Positions 39,524 through 48,503 of a stretch of 64,000 nucleotides of DNA are shown here, piece by piece. How positions within the stretch are numbered: position 1 is the stretch's first letter; every line of letters begins with the position of its first letter. The notes under the pieces were generated by a model. The model was given only the letters and a program-made list of their open reading frames with translations. It was not told the DNA's origin and ran no database searches. Source of the stretch: Nitzschia sp. pyKryTriq1 (lineage: Eukaryota > Bacillariophyta > Bacillariophyceae > Bacillariales > Bacillariaceae); contig OY101125.1 of assembly GCA_956465555.1 (NCBI GenBank), positions 622,501-686,500 of the forward strand, read 5' to 3'. Made by a program: the position numbers and the translations under genes.

Positions 39524-41107
39524 TTAGCACAGTGCCCGACAGTAGTCGCCCAAAGAATCTTCGACATCGGATGCATCGGTATGCTTCGATTCAGCAATGT
39601 CAACTTCTACCAGCTCACCGTTCCCGGGACAGTAAAGATCCAAGTCTGTGAATACGGCATCGTCGTCACCCCGACGAAAGACCTCGGCTGAGACTGCATC
39701 GCAGCCATCGCAGTACCACCATTTCTCTTCCAACCAGAAAGGAAAGGGAGCACAAGAGATGTAGCGACATTCGTAGCACGGGCTTTTGAGGCCGTCACTT
39801 TCACTCAGCAGAATTGAAGTAAGGACGAGGAGCGCAACAGCAAGGACTGCTCCCATGGTACGAAGCATTCCAATTCGTATCTTGAAGAAAACTCCGTTGC
39901 CTCTGCCAAAGAAAGACAGCGGCAGGCGCTGCAGTACTGTCAGCGAGATCAAGAATCCATATGTCAAGCCTCCCAAGTGAGCATAGTTGTCAACAAAAGG
40001 AGTGAACCCGATGATTGAGTTCATAGCGAGGTCAGACAAGAGCCAGAACATGGAGCAGAAGCGAACCATGCATCCAGCTGGTTTACCATCTCGGCTCTTG
40101 AAGACGAGAAACAACAGCTTCCAGTTCAAGACGATATCGGCGACGCAGATACCTATGAGGCCAAAGATCCCACCCGAAGATCCAACGAGAATATAACCGG
40201 GCTGCATGAGGCATGAAATGATGTTGCCACCGATTGCAGAAGTGAAAAAGAGAATGGCAGTGTCGACCGGACCGTGATTACGCTCGACGGCTCGACCCAG
40301 AAGCCCAAGGACAACAAGGTTGACGAGGAGATGAAGAATTCCACCGTGTAGGAAGACAGCAGAGACCAATCGATACCAAGAATCGCTTTCAACCATCTCA
40401 CGCATCTGTAACGCTCCCAGCAGCATTAGAACTTCAGGCTTGGGCCCAAGTAAGGGGTTGACACTGAGCGTCTCGATCTTCCAGTGATTCCAATGGAACG
40501 CTACGAGCATCATAACAGTGCAGACGAAGAGCATGGTGTACGTGAAGTAGCATCGATTCATACCCTGTTGTCGAGCCTTCTCGTAATCTTTCCAGCGGAT
40601 GTAGGGCATGCCATGAGCACGACGCCACGCAGCATCTTCTGCCCAGTGCAGATCGGCGCGGGTGTCAGACAGATTGACAAAAAGGCCGATGATCCCATAA
40701 GGACGATAGGAGTAGCGTTTACGACGCTGATCTTGAGCGAATCGAAAGTCTTTGATTCTGCGTTTCAGATCAAAGTCATTAATCATGGCCAAATCACCAT
40801 CGCTCATTCGAATGCTGTCGACAAGAGCTGCTATGGACTCAGGACTGCTGCAGTGCGATCGGGGATGATGTTCCGCGGTATGCTCGACAATCTCACCATC
40901 AGGATCGGAAAGATTCACGATACGAAGAGGGAAACCGTCAATATGATCGACCTCCTCCTCCCCAACTTCGTCTAGGCCGTCTACGGCTTCGTCGCATCGC
41001 GATTCTTCCTCGCGATTGCCGATCGAACCATAGCCTATACTTTCTTCCAGAGAAGTGGTAGCAGCGGGGCTGTTCTGCATATTACTTTCTTCGAGACTAT
41101 CACTCAT
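39524..41107 (-). CDS. Rhomboid-family intramembrane serine protease
   Basis: A 527-residue multi-pass protein with the complete rhomboid catalytic core. Helix 2 carries RLVSAVFLHGGILHLLVNLVV. Helix 4 has the GxSG nucleophile motif, VGSSGGIFGLIG, with the catalytic Ser at residue 311. Helix 6 has NYAHLGGLTYGF with the catalytic His at 377. Rhomboids cut membrane proteins within or near their transmembrane helices. The 180-residue N-terminal region is cytosolic, acidic first (EEESRCDEAVDG) and then basic. After the last helix there is a Cys-rich region of about 100 residues (CYECRYISCAP, WWYCDGCDAVSAE) that looks lumenal and disulfide-bonded, unusual for simple secretase rhomboids. The iRhom pseudoenzymes lack the Ser, so this one should be active. 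It is divergent from NF-YA. Confidence 0.9.
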   Translation of the reverse strand: MSDSLEESNMQNSPAATTSLEESIGYGSIGNREEESRCDEAVDGLDEVGEEEVDHIDGFPLRIVNLSDPDGEIVEHTAEHHPRSHCSSPESIAALVDSIRMSDGDLAMINDFDLKRRIKDFRFAQDQRRKRYSYRPYGIIGLFVNLSDTRADLHWAEDAAWRRAHGMPYIRWKDYEKARQQGMNRCYFTYTMLFVCTVMMLVAFHWNHWKIETLSVNPLLGPKPEVLMLLGALQMREMVESDSWYRLVSAVFLHGGILHLLVNLVVLGLLGRAVERNHGPVDTAILFFTSAIGGNIISCLMQPGYILVGSSGGIFGLIGICVADIVLNWKLLFLVFKSRDGKPAGCMVRFCSMFWLLSDLAMNSIIGFTPFVDNYAHLGGLTYGFLISLTVLQRLPLSFFGRGNGVFFKIRIGMLRTMGAVLAVALLVLTSILLSESDGLKSPCYECRYISCAPFPFWLEEKWWYCDGCDAVSAEVFRRGDDDAVFTDLDLYCPGNGELVEVDIAESKHTDASDVEDSLGDYCRALC

Positions 41108-42049
41108 GAGACAGATGTCGAGCTGAAGTTACAAGCGATAGAAATACTTTGTCTGCAACGTTTCCGCTAAGATCGCGCGAAAGATATGTGACGTCTTGCG
41201 TCTCAAACGCATCACATCGTCCGAGTTTCCGATCGGGCAACCCTCAACGGGTGCAAGGAAAGCCGTTACTGTGTATGGCACATGATAAGGTCCTTGAACA
41301 GCTACGTAGCAGGAGACGACTCGAAACGATTTTGGAATCGACGAAGCGTTAAACAGCAACGATCGTTTGTTGCTTTCATCATGTATCATGGAAAAGGAAA
41401 AAAGATGGTTTTGGGTTTCGGGTTTCGGTTTTGTTGTTGGGAGTTTGAGAGAAGCGAGCAAAGCCAAGCAAGCAAGCGTTCTGCGTTGCGACTTGTTCGA
41501 TCGGAAGATGATCCAAAATTTCATGGCCTGTCCGCTATCAGTCAGCAAAAAGTGTCACATCCTCCCTTTTTTTTGAACGGGTGACACTCTACCACGCACG
41601 CAAAATGCTAACATACGGATCCGTATACTCGATATCATAGCTGGCGAACACCACATCGCTCTTTTATTGGTGGATCTGTGGTGAGTGTGTCAAGATCCAT
41701 CTCTGATTGGCGTCAGCGCGTCGCAGCGTCCGATCGATAAAGGAATTCACTACTCCATGGCGCCCGGCCGCCCGCAGCTACCCCACGTTCAAGTACTGGT
41801 ACCCATACCTGGTACTTCGAACTTCACGCCATCTTCCTACCAGCCGCAACAACGGGAGCAGTCACAAAATTGGTCCTCAAACAAACGTATGCGTGCGTCA
41901 AGGGAAACAATCGTGAGCTCTCTATTGGTTAGCAATTTTTTTCATCCATCATCAAGCAAGGTGAGTTGACAGGAGGTACGCGCTTCAAGGAAGCCGCAAC
42001 AACATGCTGCAAAGGGGGGGTCTCACTCTTTTGTTTCCTTTGTATTTCC
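41108..42049. other. Divergent region between rhomboid and NF-YA genes
   Basis: No gene supported. Four ATTGG pentamers lie in the 300 bases ahead of the NF-YA start and are annotated separately. Confidence 0.5.
41666..41928 (-). promoter_or_regulatory. Four CCAAT boxes upstream of the NF-YA gene
   Basis: The pentamer ATTGG (CCAAT on the minus strand) occurs at 41666-41670, 41706-41710, 41869-41873 and 41924-41928. CCAAT is the known target of the NF-Y trimer, whose A subunit is encoded just downstream. Chance would give well under one such oriented site in 263 bases. Function is inferred. Confidence 0.45.
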
Positions 42050-42989
42050 ATGACAGAGCATCCATCATCCAGCAGTTCACAGCAAGCATCAGCTCCCAGT
42101 AGTAGTTTTTCTTACAACAATCAGAACGTTCCTCCTCTTACATCTTCTGAATCTCTTCCTCCCACCACCGCCTTCCCAAACTTCTACACAGGAATGATAA
42201 CCACAGCGCCCGTTCAGCATCAGCCGGCCCAGCATCACTATGCTCCGCCAATGGCACATCACATTCCTCACATGCACCAGCATTCCCAGGCGCCTCAGCC
42301 AGCGGCTGCAATCCAGCATGCTCAGGCCCCAGCACCGACGCAACAACATCACCATCAGCAGCAACTGCAGCAGTCGCAGATGCACCAACACATGGGTCAG
42401 CCTCCAAATGGCGCCCTACTAGGACCTCCTTCGATGCCTCCGGGGCAGGCCCCTGCGCCACCGAATCTATGGGCGCAACAGCAAGCTGCTTCGCAAATGT
42501 ACGCGGCAGCGTTTGCCGCCATGTCGGGGGCGGCAGCGGCTGCTGAGGCCGCAGCCAACCCGACGCCAGCAGCTCCTCGTCCTACCTTTGTTAACGCAAA
42601 GCAGTATCGGCGAATCTTGAAACGGCGTGAAGCCCGAGCAAAGCTGGAAGAGTACTACCGGAAACGTCAGGCTCAACTCAAGGACGCAACGGATAAGAAA
42701 CCATACATGCATGAATCAAGGCACCGTCATGCCATGAAACGACCTCGGGGACCAGGAGGTCGTTTCTTAACAAAGGTGAGCTAAAGTTGTTTCATTTCAT
42801 CACTTTAAAACCCTCCGGATAACTTCCTTTTCCTCACATTTCTTCTTCGAAACACCGTCTTATCAGGCGGAGCTTGTAGACTACTACAAGGACCATCCGG
42901 AAGATGATCCGAGCCGCCCAGAAAATTACTATTCGCCAGACGAGCTCGAGGGGAACAAAAAGGCCAGAGTAGATAGCTTGGACGAGTGA
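42050..42989 (+). CDS. NF-YA: CCAAT-binding factor subunit NF-YA (HAP2)
   Basis: The coding sequence is 42050-42775 joined to 42867-42989, removing a 91-nt phase-0 intron (GTGAGC to ATCAG), for 282 residues. Residues about 180-242 are the CBFB/NF-YA domain. The subunit-interaction helix is [21 protein letters not shown], and the DNA-binding segment is [25 protein letters not shown] joins the histone-fold pair NF-YB/NF-YC to bind CCAAT in promoters. The N-terminal half is Gln/His/Pro/Ala-rich, as in activation regions of this family. The intron sits just after the conserved domain; without splicing the protein would end two codons later, so the second exon adds a 40-residue acidic tail ([20 protein letters not shown]). 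The frame is open upstream to 41966, but ATG 42050 gives the cleaner start. Confidence 0.92.
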
Positions 42990-43939
42990 TACTCTCTTTC
43001 TTGACTCTCTATGGCAAAACAGTCTGCGCACTCTCTTACAACCCACACCACGCACTCCAACAGTCCCACCCGCTACAGCGCAATTACGATACAGCACATA
43101 CTAGCACACCCTCGCACACATTATCTGAACCACCGCCACTCGCACATGTCTTTTTCGATAACCGACTTGCGAGAGTAGGTCCAGCCGCACTCAGCACAAC
43201 TGCTAAGTAGATCAAGCTTTCTGGTGTGGCTACTACGATATTGCTGGAACAAAAAACGCCCTCTCTCAGATGAACGAGTGAACCAGGGTTCCAGATATCT
43301 CTCCTTACTTCTTCCCTTCATTATTTACTGCCAACGCCTAGCTGATAGGCCCTGGAAGGAGTCACGGAGGATTCTACTACTACAGTAATGACGACTGGGG
43401 TTTCAGATTTTGTATTTATATTATTTAGATCGGAAGACACTTCATTTGCTACGTCGTTCTCCTGCAGAAGTTTGCTTGCCCAACTCTAAATAGAACAACT
43501 CATTACACTTTTCTCTCTTTGTAGCATGGACTTTATACTGGAGTGTTAGAAGAACTGGAGCAATAGACTTTAGTGGGGAAGTAGTGTTGCAGTAAATAGT
43601 AACTTCTCCATCTACCGGCGGTAGCTCTTATAGAGTACGAGTAGTAGACTACTGGTACTGTAGAGTCAGTCTTCTACGAAGTAGTCTATTAGTTGGAGGC
43701 AATTATCAACACAATGATCGTCTCGGGGGCGAATAACACGCTGGAAGCGTAACGGTACCGGTACAGGTACATGGTACTGTACAAGTACAACCATCACATT
43801 CTACTACTAGTGGCATCTGATTGGATGGCTGGAAAGCAAACGATGACGTTTTTAGATTCAAGATGACGTCTGAAAGATACAAGTACTACTGTACCAGTAC
43901 TCAGGACCAGGTACGTACTGTACCGCCGGTAGAGCGAGC

Positions 43940-43962
43940 GGGTGGGGGCGGGCGCGCGGGGG
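43940..43962 (+). other. Potential G-quadruplex tract
   Basis: Four G runs of three to five bases separated by T, C and CGCGC (GGG-T-GGGGG-C-GGG-CGCGC-GGGGG) satisfy the usual four-run rule for a G-quadruplex on the plus strand. Confidence 0.55.
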
Positions 43963-44040
43963 CGGAAGCGAAAATCGAAAAATCTTCAAGGTACTAAGAT
44001 AGCGCCTTTAAGAGGTACAGTCCCGGTATCGATGAACGTA

Positions 44041-44240
44041 ACCGGCGTACCAGGTACTGTACAAGTACCAAGTACCCTATGTACCCATCCAGAGGGTACC
44101 AGGTACCCCACAATAGAGACTACCGGTATGGTCTACTTGTACCCTGTCTGCCCGGTCCCGTGCGGCAGTACTTGCTGTACTGCACATACCGGTGCGGTAT
44201 GGCACTGTACCAGTACGAGGCAGGTACCTGGTACTTTCTG
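44041..44240. repeat. Dense GTAC block upstream of the GH78-like gene
   Basis: Fifteen GTAC tetramers in 200 bases against an expectation below one. Typical strings are CAGGTACTGTACAAGTACC and GGTACCAGGTACC. The block ends about 260 bases before the GH78-like start codon. Confidence 0.85.
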
Positions 44241-44498
44241 TGGTGTGTGATCAGGCATTTGTTCCGGAACGAGTAGTAGAGTGATTTGGGGAGCTAACTT
44301 TGTTACGTTTCGTCCCTGGTTTCGTCATTGTCGATTTCGGGTAGTTTCGTACCGGAGGTCAACGTCGATTTCTACGTGCTATTTATTTAGCTTTAGTTTC
44401 ATATCCTCAAAAAAGATGGGAGAAAAGATATGTGTACGGTGTACGGTTCCGTTGACGATGAGAAAAAGATCCCAAACCCTACCATTGTCTCTCCCGCA

Positions 44499-47219
44499 AT
44501 GACTTTCTTCCCAACGAAAATAATATTGCCTTTGTCGCTTTTCCTTGCGACAGTGTTTGGTGCTCACACCGAGTACTTGACGGCTTACGAGGCGCCTGAA
44601 CCTTATGAATACCTCAACGATAATTGCGAGCGTTGCAACCCTCCGGTGGAGGCAAGCCCTGATCCCCTGGTATCAATGACATGGAGTGATAAAACCAATA
44701 CTTCTCAGCTTCAAATATATCGGATTGATCGACCAGTCAAGTTCTGGGTTTCCCCTCCCGGTGCGGCGGATTTCGTCGCTACCCGTACTACATATAGTAC
44801 TACTTCGGGTTTGTCACCTCCGTTCTCGATTCTAGTATATCGAAATTGCACTGTGACATTGGACTGGGGAGTAGAGCGAGCGGCTTGGTTCGAATTGATT
44901 TCAGATGACGGCCTTGATAGTAATGGTCGTTTCCAGGTCAAGGCTTCCATATCGGAATACAATGAGCCTTATCCAGACAAGACAAGGTCACTAACCAAGT
45001 ATGGAAATCGCACGTATCGACTCGAAACCAATCCACAGCTCTACGAGGGTGTTCGGTTTTCTTTTCTTCATTTCGACTTTTTCGAAGCATCCACCACTGT
45101 ATCAACTCCAATTGAAATTTCAAGCATCTCTTTGGTAGGGAAGATCAAGCCCATCAACTACACAGGAGCATTCTACTCTTCGGATACGGAGCTTACAGAG
45201 GCTTGGTACACGGGCGCCTATGCTGTTCGACTGAACATGGAGGAAAATGATTTCAACTCAGTGTTGGTAGAGCGGGGAGATCGGGTAGCAATCCAAGGGG
45301 ATGGTCATCCCACTATTGACGCAGCCTTAGTCGCGTTTTCGAAGTACGATCTCATTCGAAATGTTTTATTTCAGACGGATTCGGGGAACAAGCGAGTTGT
45401 GGATGACTACATCATGGCATACCCTCTATACTGGTGCCTCAGTGCGATGGACTACTTCATGGAAAGCGGAGACTACGGTACCTTTAACAACCTGGTTGAA
45501 GATATGATGATTTTGGTGGACAAACGGATCCAGGATTTCCTCGATCCGAATTTGGACATCACATGGTTCGGCTGGGATGATCGGCTGGGGAGCGGTTGGT
45601 GCTTTCACTCGAAGAACGACCAATGCACTCGTGAGGCTTTATTGGCTTTTGCGGGCCTAGTCGTAAGAGTGTGTAAAGACTTTGCACGGATACTTGGCTT
45701 GGCAGATATGCCACTGGCTGCTCAAAAGTACGCAAATGCGTATTCGACTATGAAAGATCGTCTGCGTCGTGTGCCGGAGTGGCCGAGTGGATTTGGAACC
45801 CATGCTGCAGCAAACGCTATCAATGCTGGTGTTTCCAGCCCATCGGAAATAGCTCTTTGGATGAAATCGACTCTCAACGATCCCGTAAACATTTGCTCCT
45901 TTTCGCAATTCAATCAATATTGGATTCTCCAGGGATTTGGCAATGCGGATCGAATGGAGCATGCGCTGGCTTCCATCAAACTATGCTGGGGTCCAATGAT
46001 GACTCTGGGTAAAGGTTGCTTTTGGGAAATGTCGTCTCCCGAATGGCTGTCATTTATGAAGGAAGGGGATCAAGCTCCTCACTTACCCTCGTACTGTCAT
46101 CCGTGGTCCTCTGGCGTCACTCCATGGCTATCGCATATTTTGGCGGGTCTTCAGCCGACTCAACCGGGATACAAGCGATTCGTAGCGGCCCCGTATGTGT
46201 CACTGAGCTATCCATCCGTCAGTGCCGCGATTGCAACGCCACAAGGGACAATCACTGTGAACGCTACATTGCAGAATAGTACGATGGACCAAGGTGGCTT
46301 CTCCTACAGCGCCACAATCGAATGTCTCACTCCAGGAGTCTTTGGAATCCGTTTCAATATTTCGGATATGAATGACAAAACAGTGGGTAGTTTGCAAGAT
46401 TTCTCTCTCAATGGAATTCGAGGAGACGTGATTTCACATGAAGAAGTTGCCGAACTTCTTGGTGATTCCCATCGAATACATGGGTATCTCTTTCTTCGAA
46501 TCTTTGAAAAGGGGACACATCGCATACAAGCAACCTACCGCCCCTTTGTATTTTCGAGAAATCACGAGGGCAGCAACGACAAGGCATCGAAACGGATACG
46601 CCCCTTTCCCGAACCAAAGTATTTGGCGCCTACCCCTTCGGTCGACCGAAGCAGCCAAGGCGATGGTCTAAACATCCATGGTCGGGATGGCTATCTTCTC
46701 CTTGGATGCGACAAGGGTGGAAATGATATCGAACGTTTACCGTCTTACGTTTCCAAAATTGCAATCCGCCGCCATGGATTCCCTGGCTGGTTAGTACCGG
46801 ACAGAGAATATGTGGGTACTTCGGATAGCAACCCAGTATATCTACCAATTTCCAAGAATCAAGGTACAAGAAATACTACGGTACAAAAGCGAGCACTTGG
46901 TATGGTTGGAATAGATGATACCGGAGGGGGAGATATCAATTGTATTTTTTTGGACATCACTATGAAGGAATCTGAACCATCCTTTCTGAATTATCGTCAG
47001 GGTCCAGTTTTGATTTCGGTATACTTTGTGGCCAAGTCTGATAAAAACCAACACGCCATTCGTGTCATGGACGGCAAAACTTTGAATGTGATTGCTCCTA
47101 CTTCCTTTATGACCGACTTTAAGGGCGGTGTTTGGTGGACATTGGAGTACAACAGTAACATTCGTCTTCGGCTGATGGATGTGAAAGGAGTCCATGTGTC
47201 AGCCGTTGCGTTTTCTTGA
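44499..47219 (+). CDS. Secreted GH78-like (alpha-L-rhamnosidase family) glycosidase
   Basis: A 906-residue protein starting at ATG 44499, which gives a proper signal peptide (MTFFPTKIILPLSLFLATVFG); the frame opens earlier at 44430. An N-terminal beta-rich part of about 240 residues is followed by an (alpha/alpha)6-type catalytic region. The acidic entry segment is DRVAIQGDGHPTIDAALVAF, followed by YPLYWCLSAMDYFMESGDY and WFGWDDRLGSG. The closing block HPWSSGVTPWLSHILAGLQP, then PGYKRFVAAPYV, is very typical of GH78. GH78 enzymes release terminal L-rhamnose from glycans. About 270 further residues after the GH78 core, from DGLNIHGRDGYLLLG on, form an extra domain resembling a sugar-binding or beta-sandwich module. 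Substrate is unproven. The family is mainly bacterial and fungal. Confidence 0.8.
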   Translation: MTFFPTKIILPLSLFLATVFGAHTEYLTAYEAPEPYEYLNDNCERCNPPVEASPDPLVSMTWSDKTNTSQLQIYRIDRPVKFWVSPPGAADFVATRTTYSTTSGLSPPFSILVYRNCTVTLDWGVERAAWFELISDDGLDSNGRFQVKASISEYNEPYPDKTRSLTKYGNRTYRLETNPQLYEGVRFSFLHFDFFEASTTVSTPIEISSISLVGKIKPINYTGAFYSSDTELTEAWYTGAYAVRLNMEENDFNSVLVERGDRVAIQGDGHPTIDAALVAFSKYDLIRNVLFQTDSGNKRVVDDYIMAYPLYWCLSAMDYFMESGDYGTFNNLVEDMMILVDKRIQDFLDPNLDITWFGWDDRLGSGWCFHSKNDQCTREALLAFAGLVVRVCKDFARILGLADMPLAAQKYANAYSTMKDRLRRVPEWPSGFGTHAAANAINAGVSSPSEIALWMKSTLNDPVNICSFSQFNQYWILQGFGNADRMEHALASIKLCWGPMMTLGKGCFWEMSSPEWLSFMKEGDQAPHLPSYCHPWSSGVTPWLSHILAGLQPTQPGYKRFVAAPYVSLSYPSVSAAIATPQGTITVNATLQNSTMDQGGFSYSATIECLTPGVFGIRFNISDMNDKTVGSLQDFSLNGIRGDVISHEEVAELLGDSHRIHGYLFLRIFEKGTHRIQATYRPFVFSRNHEGSNDKASKRIRPFPEPKYLAPTPSVDRSSQGDGLNIHGRDGYLLLGCDKGGNDIERLPSYVSKIAIRRHGFPGWLVPDREYVGTSDSNPVYLPISKNQGTRNTTVQKRALGMVGIDDTGGGDINCIFLDITMKESEPSFLNYRQGPVLISVYFVAKSDKNQHAIRVMDGKTLNVIAPTSFMTDFKGGVWWTLEYNSNIRLRLMDVKGVHVSAVAFS

Positions 47220-47821
47220 CAGGTAAATGCTGCCAGCTACACGAAATACGAGTACGAATACTCTGTTGAAACACTATAATATCTCACGATCCAAGAGGCC
47301 TCTGTTCTCTGGTGCTCGTAATGAACAACCAATAGGTTCTATCGTGTACTAGTAGGATGAAATAAAAATGTGAATACATTGTACATGTTGTCTTTTCTTC
47401 TCCTCTCATCGACTCCAATTATTAAACAACGAACAACTCTAAGGTACGGTATGAGAAATGTACGAGTATCACTTTAGTAGTATTTCCCTCTCCCCCAACA
47501 AGGATTGTTCCCCTTCATCGGGCCCCCTAATTCCTCCCCTCTTCTCCCGCGGCGCAAAACCCGGACGATGTTTCGACACTTTCGTTGATACCGGTAGCTT
47601 GCATCCTTCGTCGCGGGAGCGCACGTACAAGCACCGTACATACCGGCACGGTTGCTGTTGTCCTACGAGGGATGGCTTCATTGTGATAGACCTACACCTG
47701 CACGAGTAAAGTAAAGACCTCTATCGCACAACATATTAATCAAGGGTTAACTCATTGTTAGTGGTACAAAACGAAGAAAAGAATCAGTCAGTCAACCGTT
47801 GAGGAAAAGAACAAAAACAGC
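47220..47821. other. Intergenic region, no gene seen
   Basis: Between the GH78-like and Ctr genes. Five GTAC tetramers are scattered from 47442 to 47764. No convincing frame or RNA gene. Confidence 0.5.
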
Positions 47822-48469
47822 ATGACGCTGAAGCAAAAAATGGCAGCTCTCGTTGGAGTGGCGGCCACTAGCTTGCTTCTCGCGGTCCAAAGTTCCCCTA
47901 ACCACTCCGCTTCCTCTACAGTAGAAGGCGAAGCTTCTTCCGCTAGTGGTTTTTGCAAGAACATGTTCATGGTCATGTCGATGAGCGGCTTTCAGTGGTC
48001 CCTAGTGGGGCGGGAACCGGGTGATTGTTTGTCCTACTTTGCTCCCTCCTGGAAACTAGATGGACGGGGAAAATTCGAAGGGGCGTGTGTATACACGTTT
48101 CTATTGGCAATCATGACAGAGGGATCACATGCCTTGCAAGTGACGATTCAACCCTACGTCCCGAAACGACTACAACACTTGACGAATACGATTCTTTATG
48201 GAATTCAACGCTTTATGACGTACATCATCATGCTGATTGCGATGATGTATTCATGGGAATTATTGATCTCGGTCATTTTTGGAGTCGTGGTCGGGCGACT
48301 TTTATTTCCCAATGTGACTCGTCGGGAGTGGCGACGTGAGGCCCGTCGTGCCCAGACTTCGACTGTGCCATTGCATCCAACACTGGCAGCGACACTTGAT
48401 GAGAGCAACCACGCCGGGGAAGAGGAACCGTTGTTGGCAGGGGACACTGCGATACGCAAGAGACGTTGA
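47822..48469 (+). CDS. Ctr-family copper transporter
   Basis: A 215-residue protein of the Ctr/SLC31 family, which forms trimers that import Cu(I). An N-terminal signal-like helix is followed by a Met cluster (MFMVMSM, residues 48-54) that would bind copper outside the membrane. Then come the first membrane segment with LSYFAPSW, the GACVYTFLLAIMTEGSHAL helix, and the paired helices with the family hallmarks: MxxxM at 137-141 (MLIAM) and GxxxG at 154-158 (GVVVG). The 17-residue spacing between them matches human CTR1. The cytosolic tail is long, basic then acidic, and lacks the CxC or HCH ending of animal CTR1. Membrane location could be plasma membrane or an internal compartment. Confidence 0.88.
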   Translation: MTLKQKMAALVGVAATSLLLAVQSSPNHSASSTVEGEASSASGFCKNMFMVMSMSGFQWSLVGREPGDCLSYFAPSWKLDGRGKFEGACVYTFLLAIMTEGSHALQVTIQPYVPKRLQHLTNTILYGIQRFMTYIIMLIAMMYSWELLISVIFGVVVGRLLFPNVTRREWRREARRAQTSTVPLHPTLAATLDESNHAGEEEPLLAGDTAIRKRR

Positions 48470-48503
48470 TTTGTCCACCCATCGATCCATGGTGGTACAT
48501 CTT

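Larger units (their letters stand above)
42990..44498. other. Long gene-free stretch with GTAC-rich DNA and a G-rich tract
   Basis: Fifteen hundred bases between NF-YA and the GH78-like gene. GTAC tetramers are extremely frequent (six in 43741-43800, fifteen in 44041-44240), and a four-run G tract lies at 43940-43962. The frames seen here are by-products of the GTAC pattern. No RNA gene recognised. Confidence 0.55.

Noticed and set aside
43942-44276. Open frames of 65-102 codons in the GTAC-rich region
   Set aside because: They follow from the repeated GTACC pattern (runs of Val-Pro-Gly-Thr) and contain no domain.
47442-47764. GTAC motifs upstream of the Ctr copper transporter as copper-response elements
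   Set aside because: GTAC is the core of the green-algal copper-response element bound by SBP-domain factors, but GTAC is enriched across most gene-free DNA here and SBP factors are a green-lineage family, so there is no specific link.
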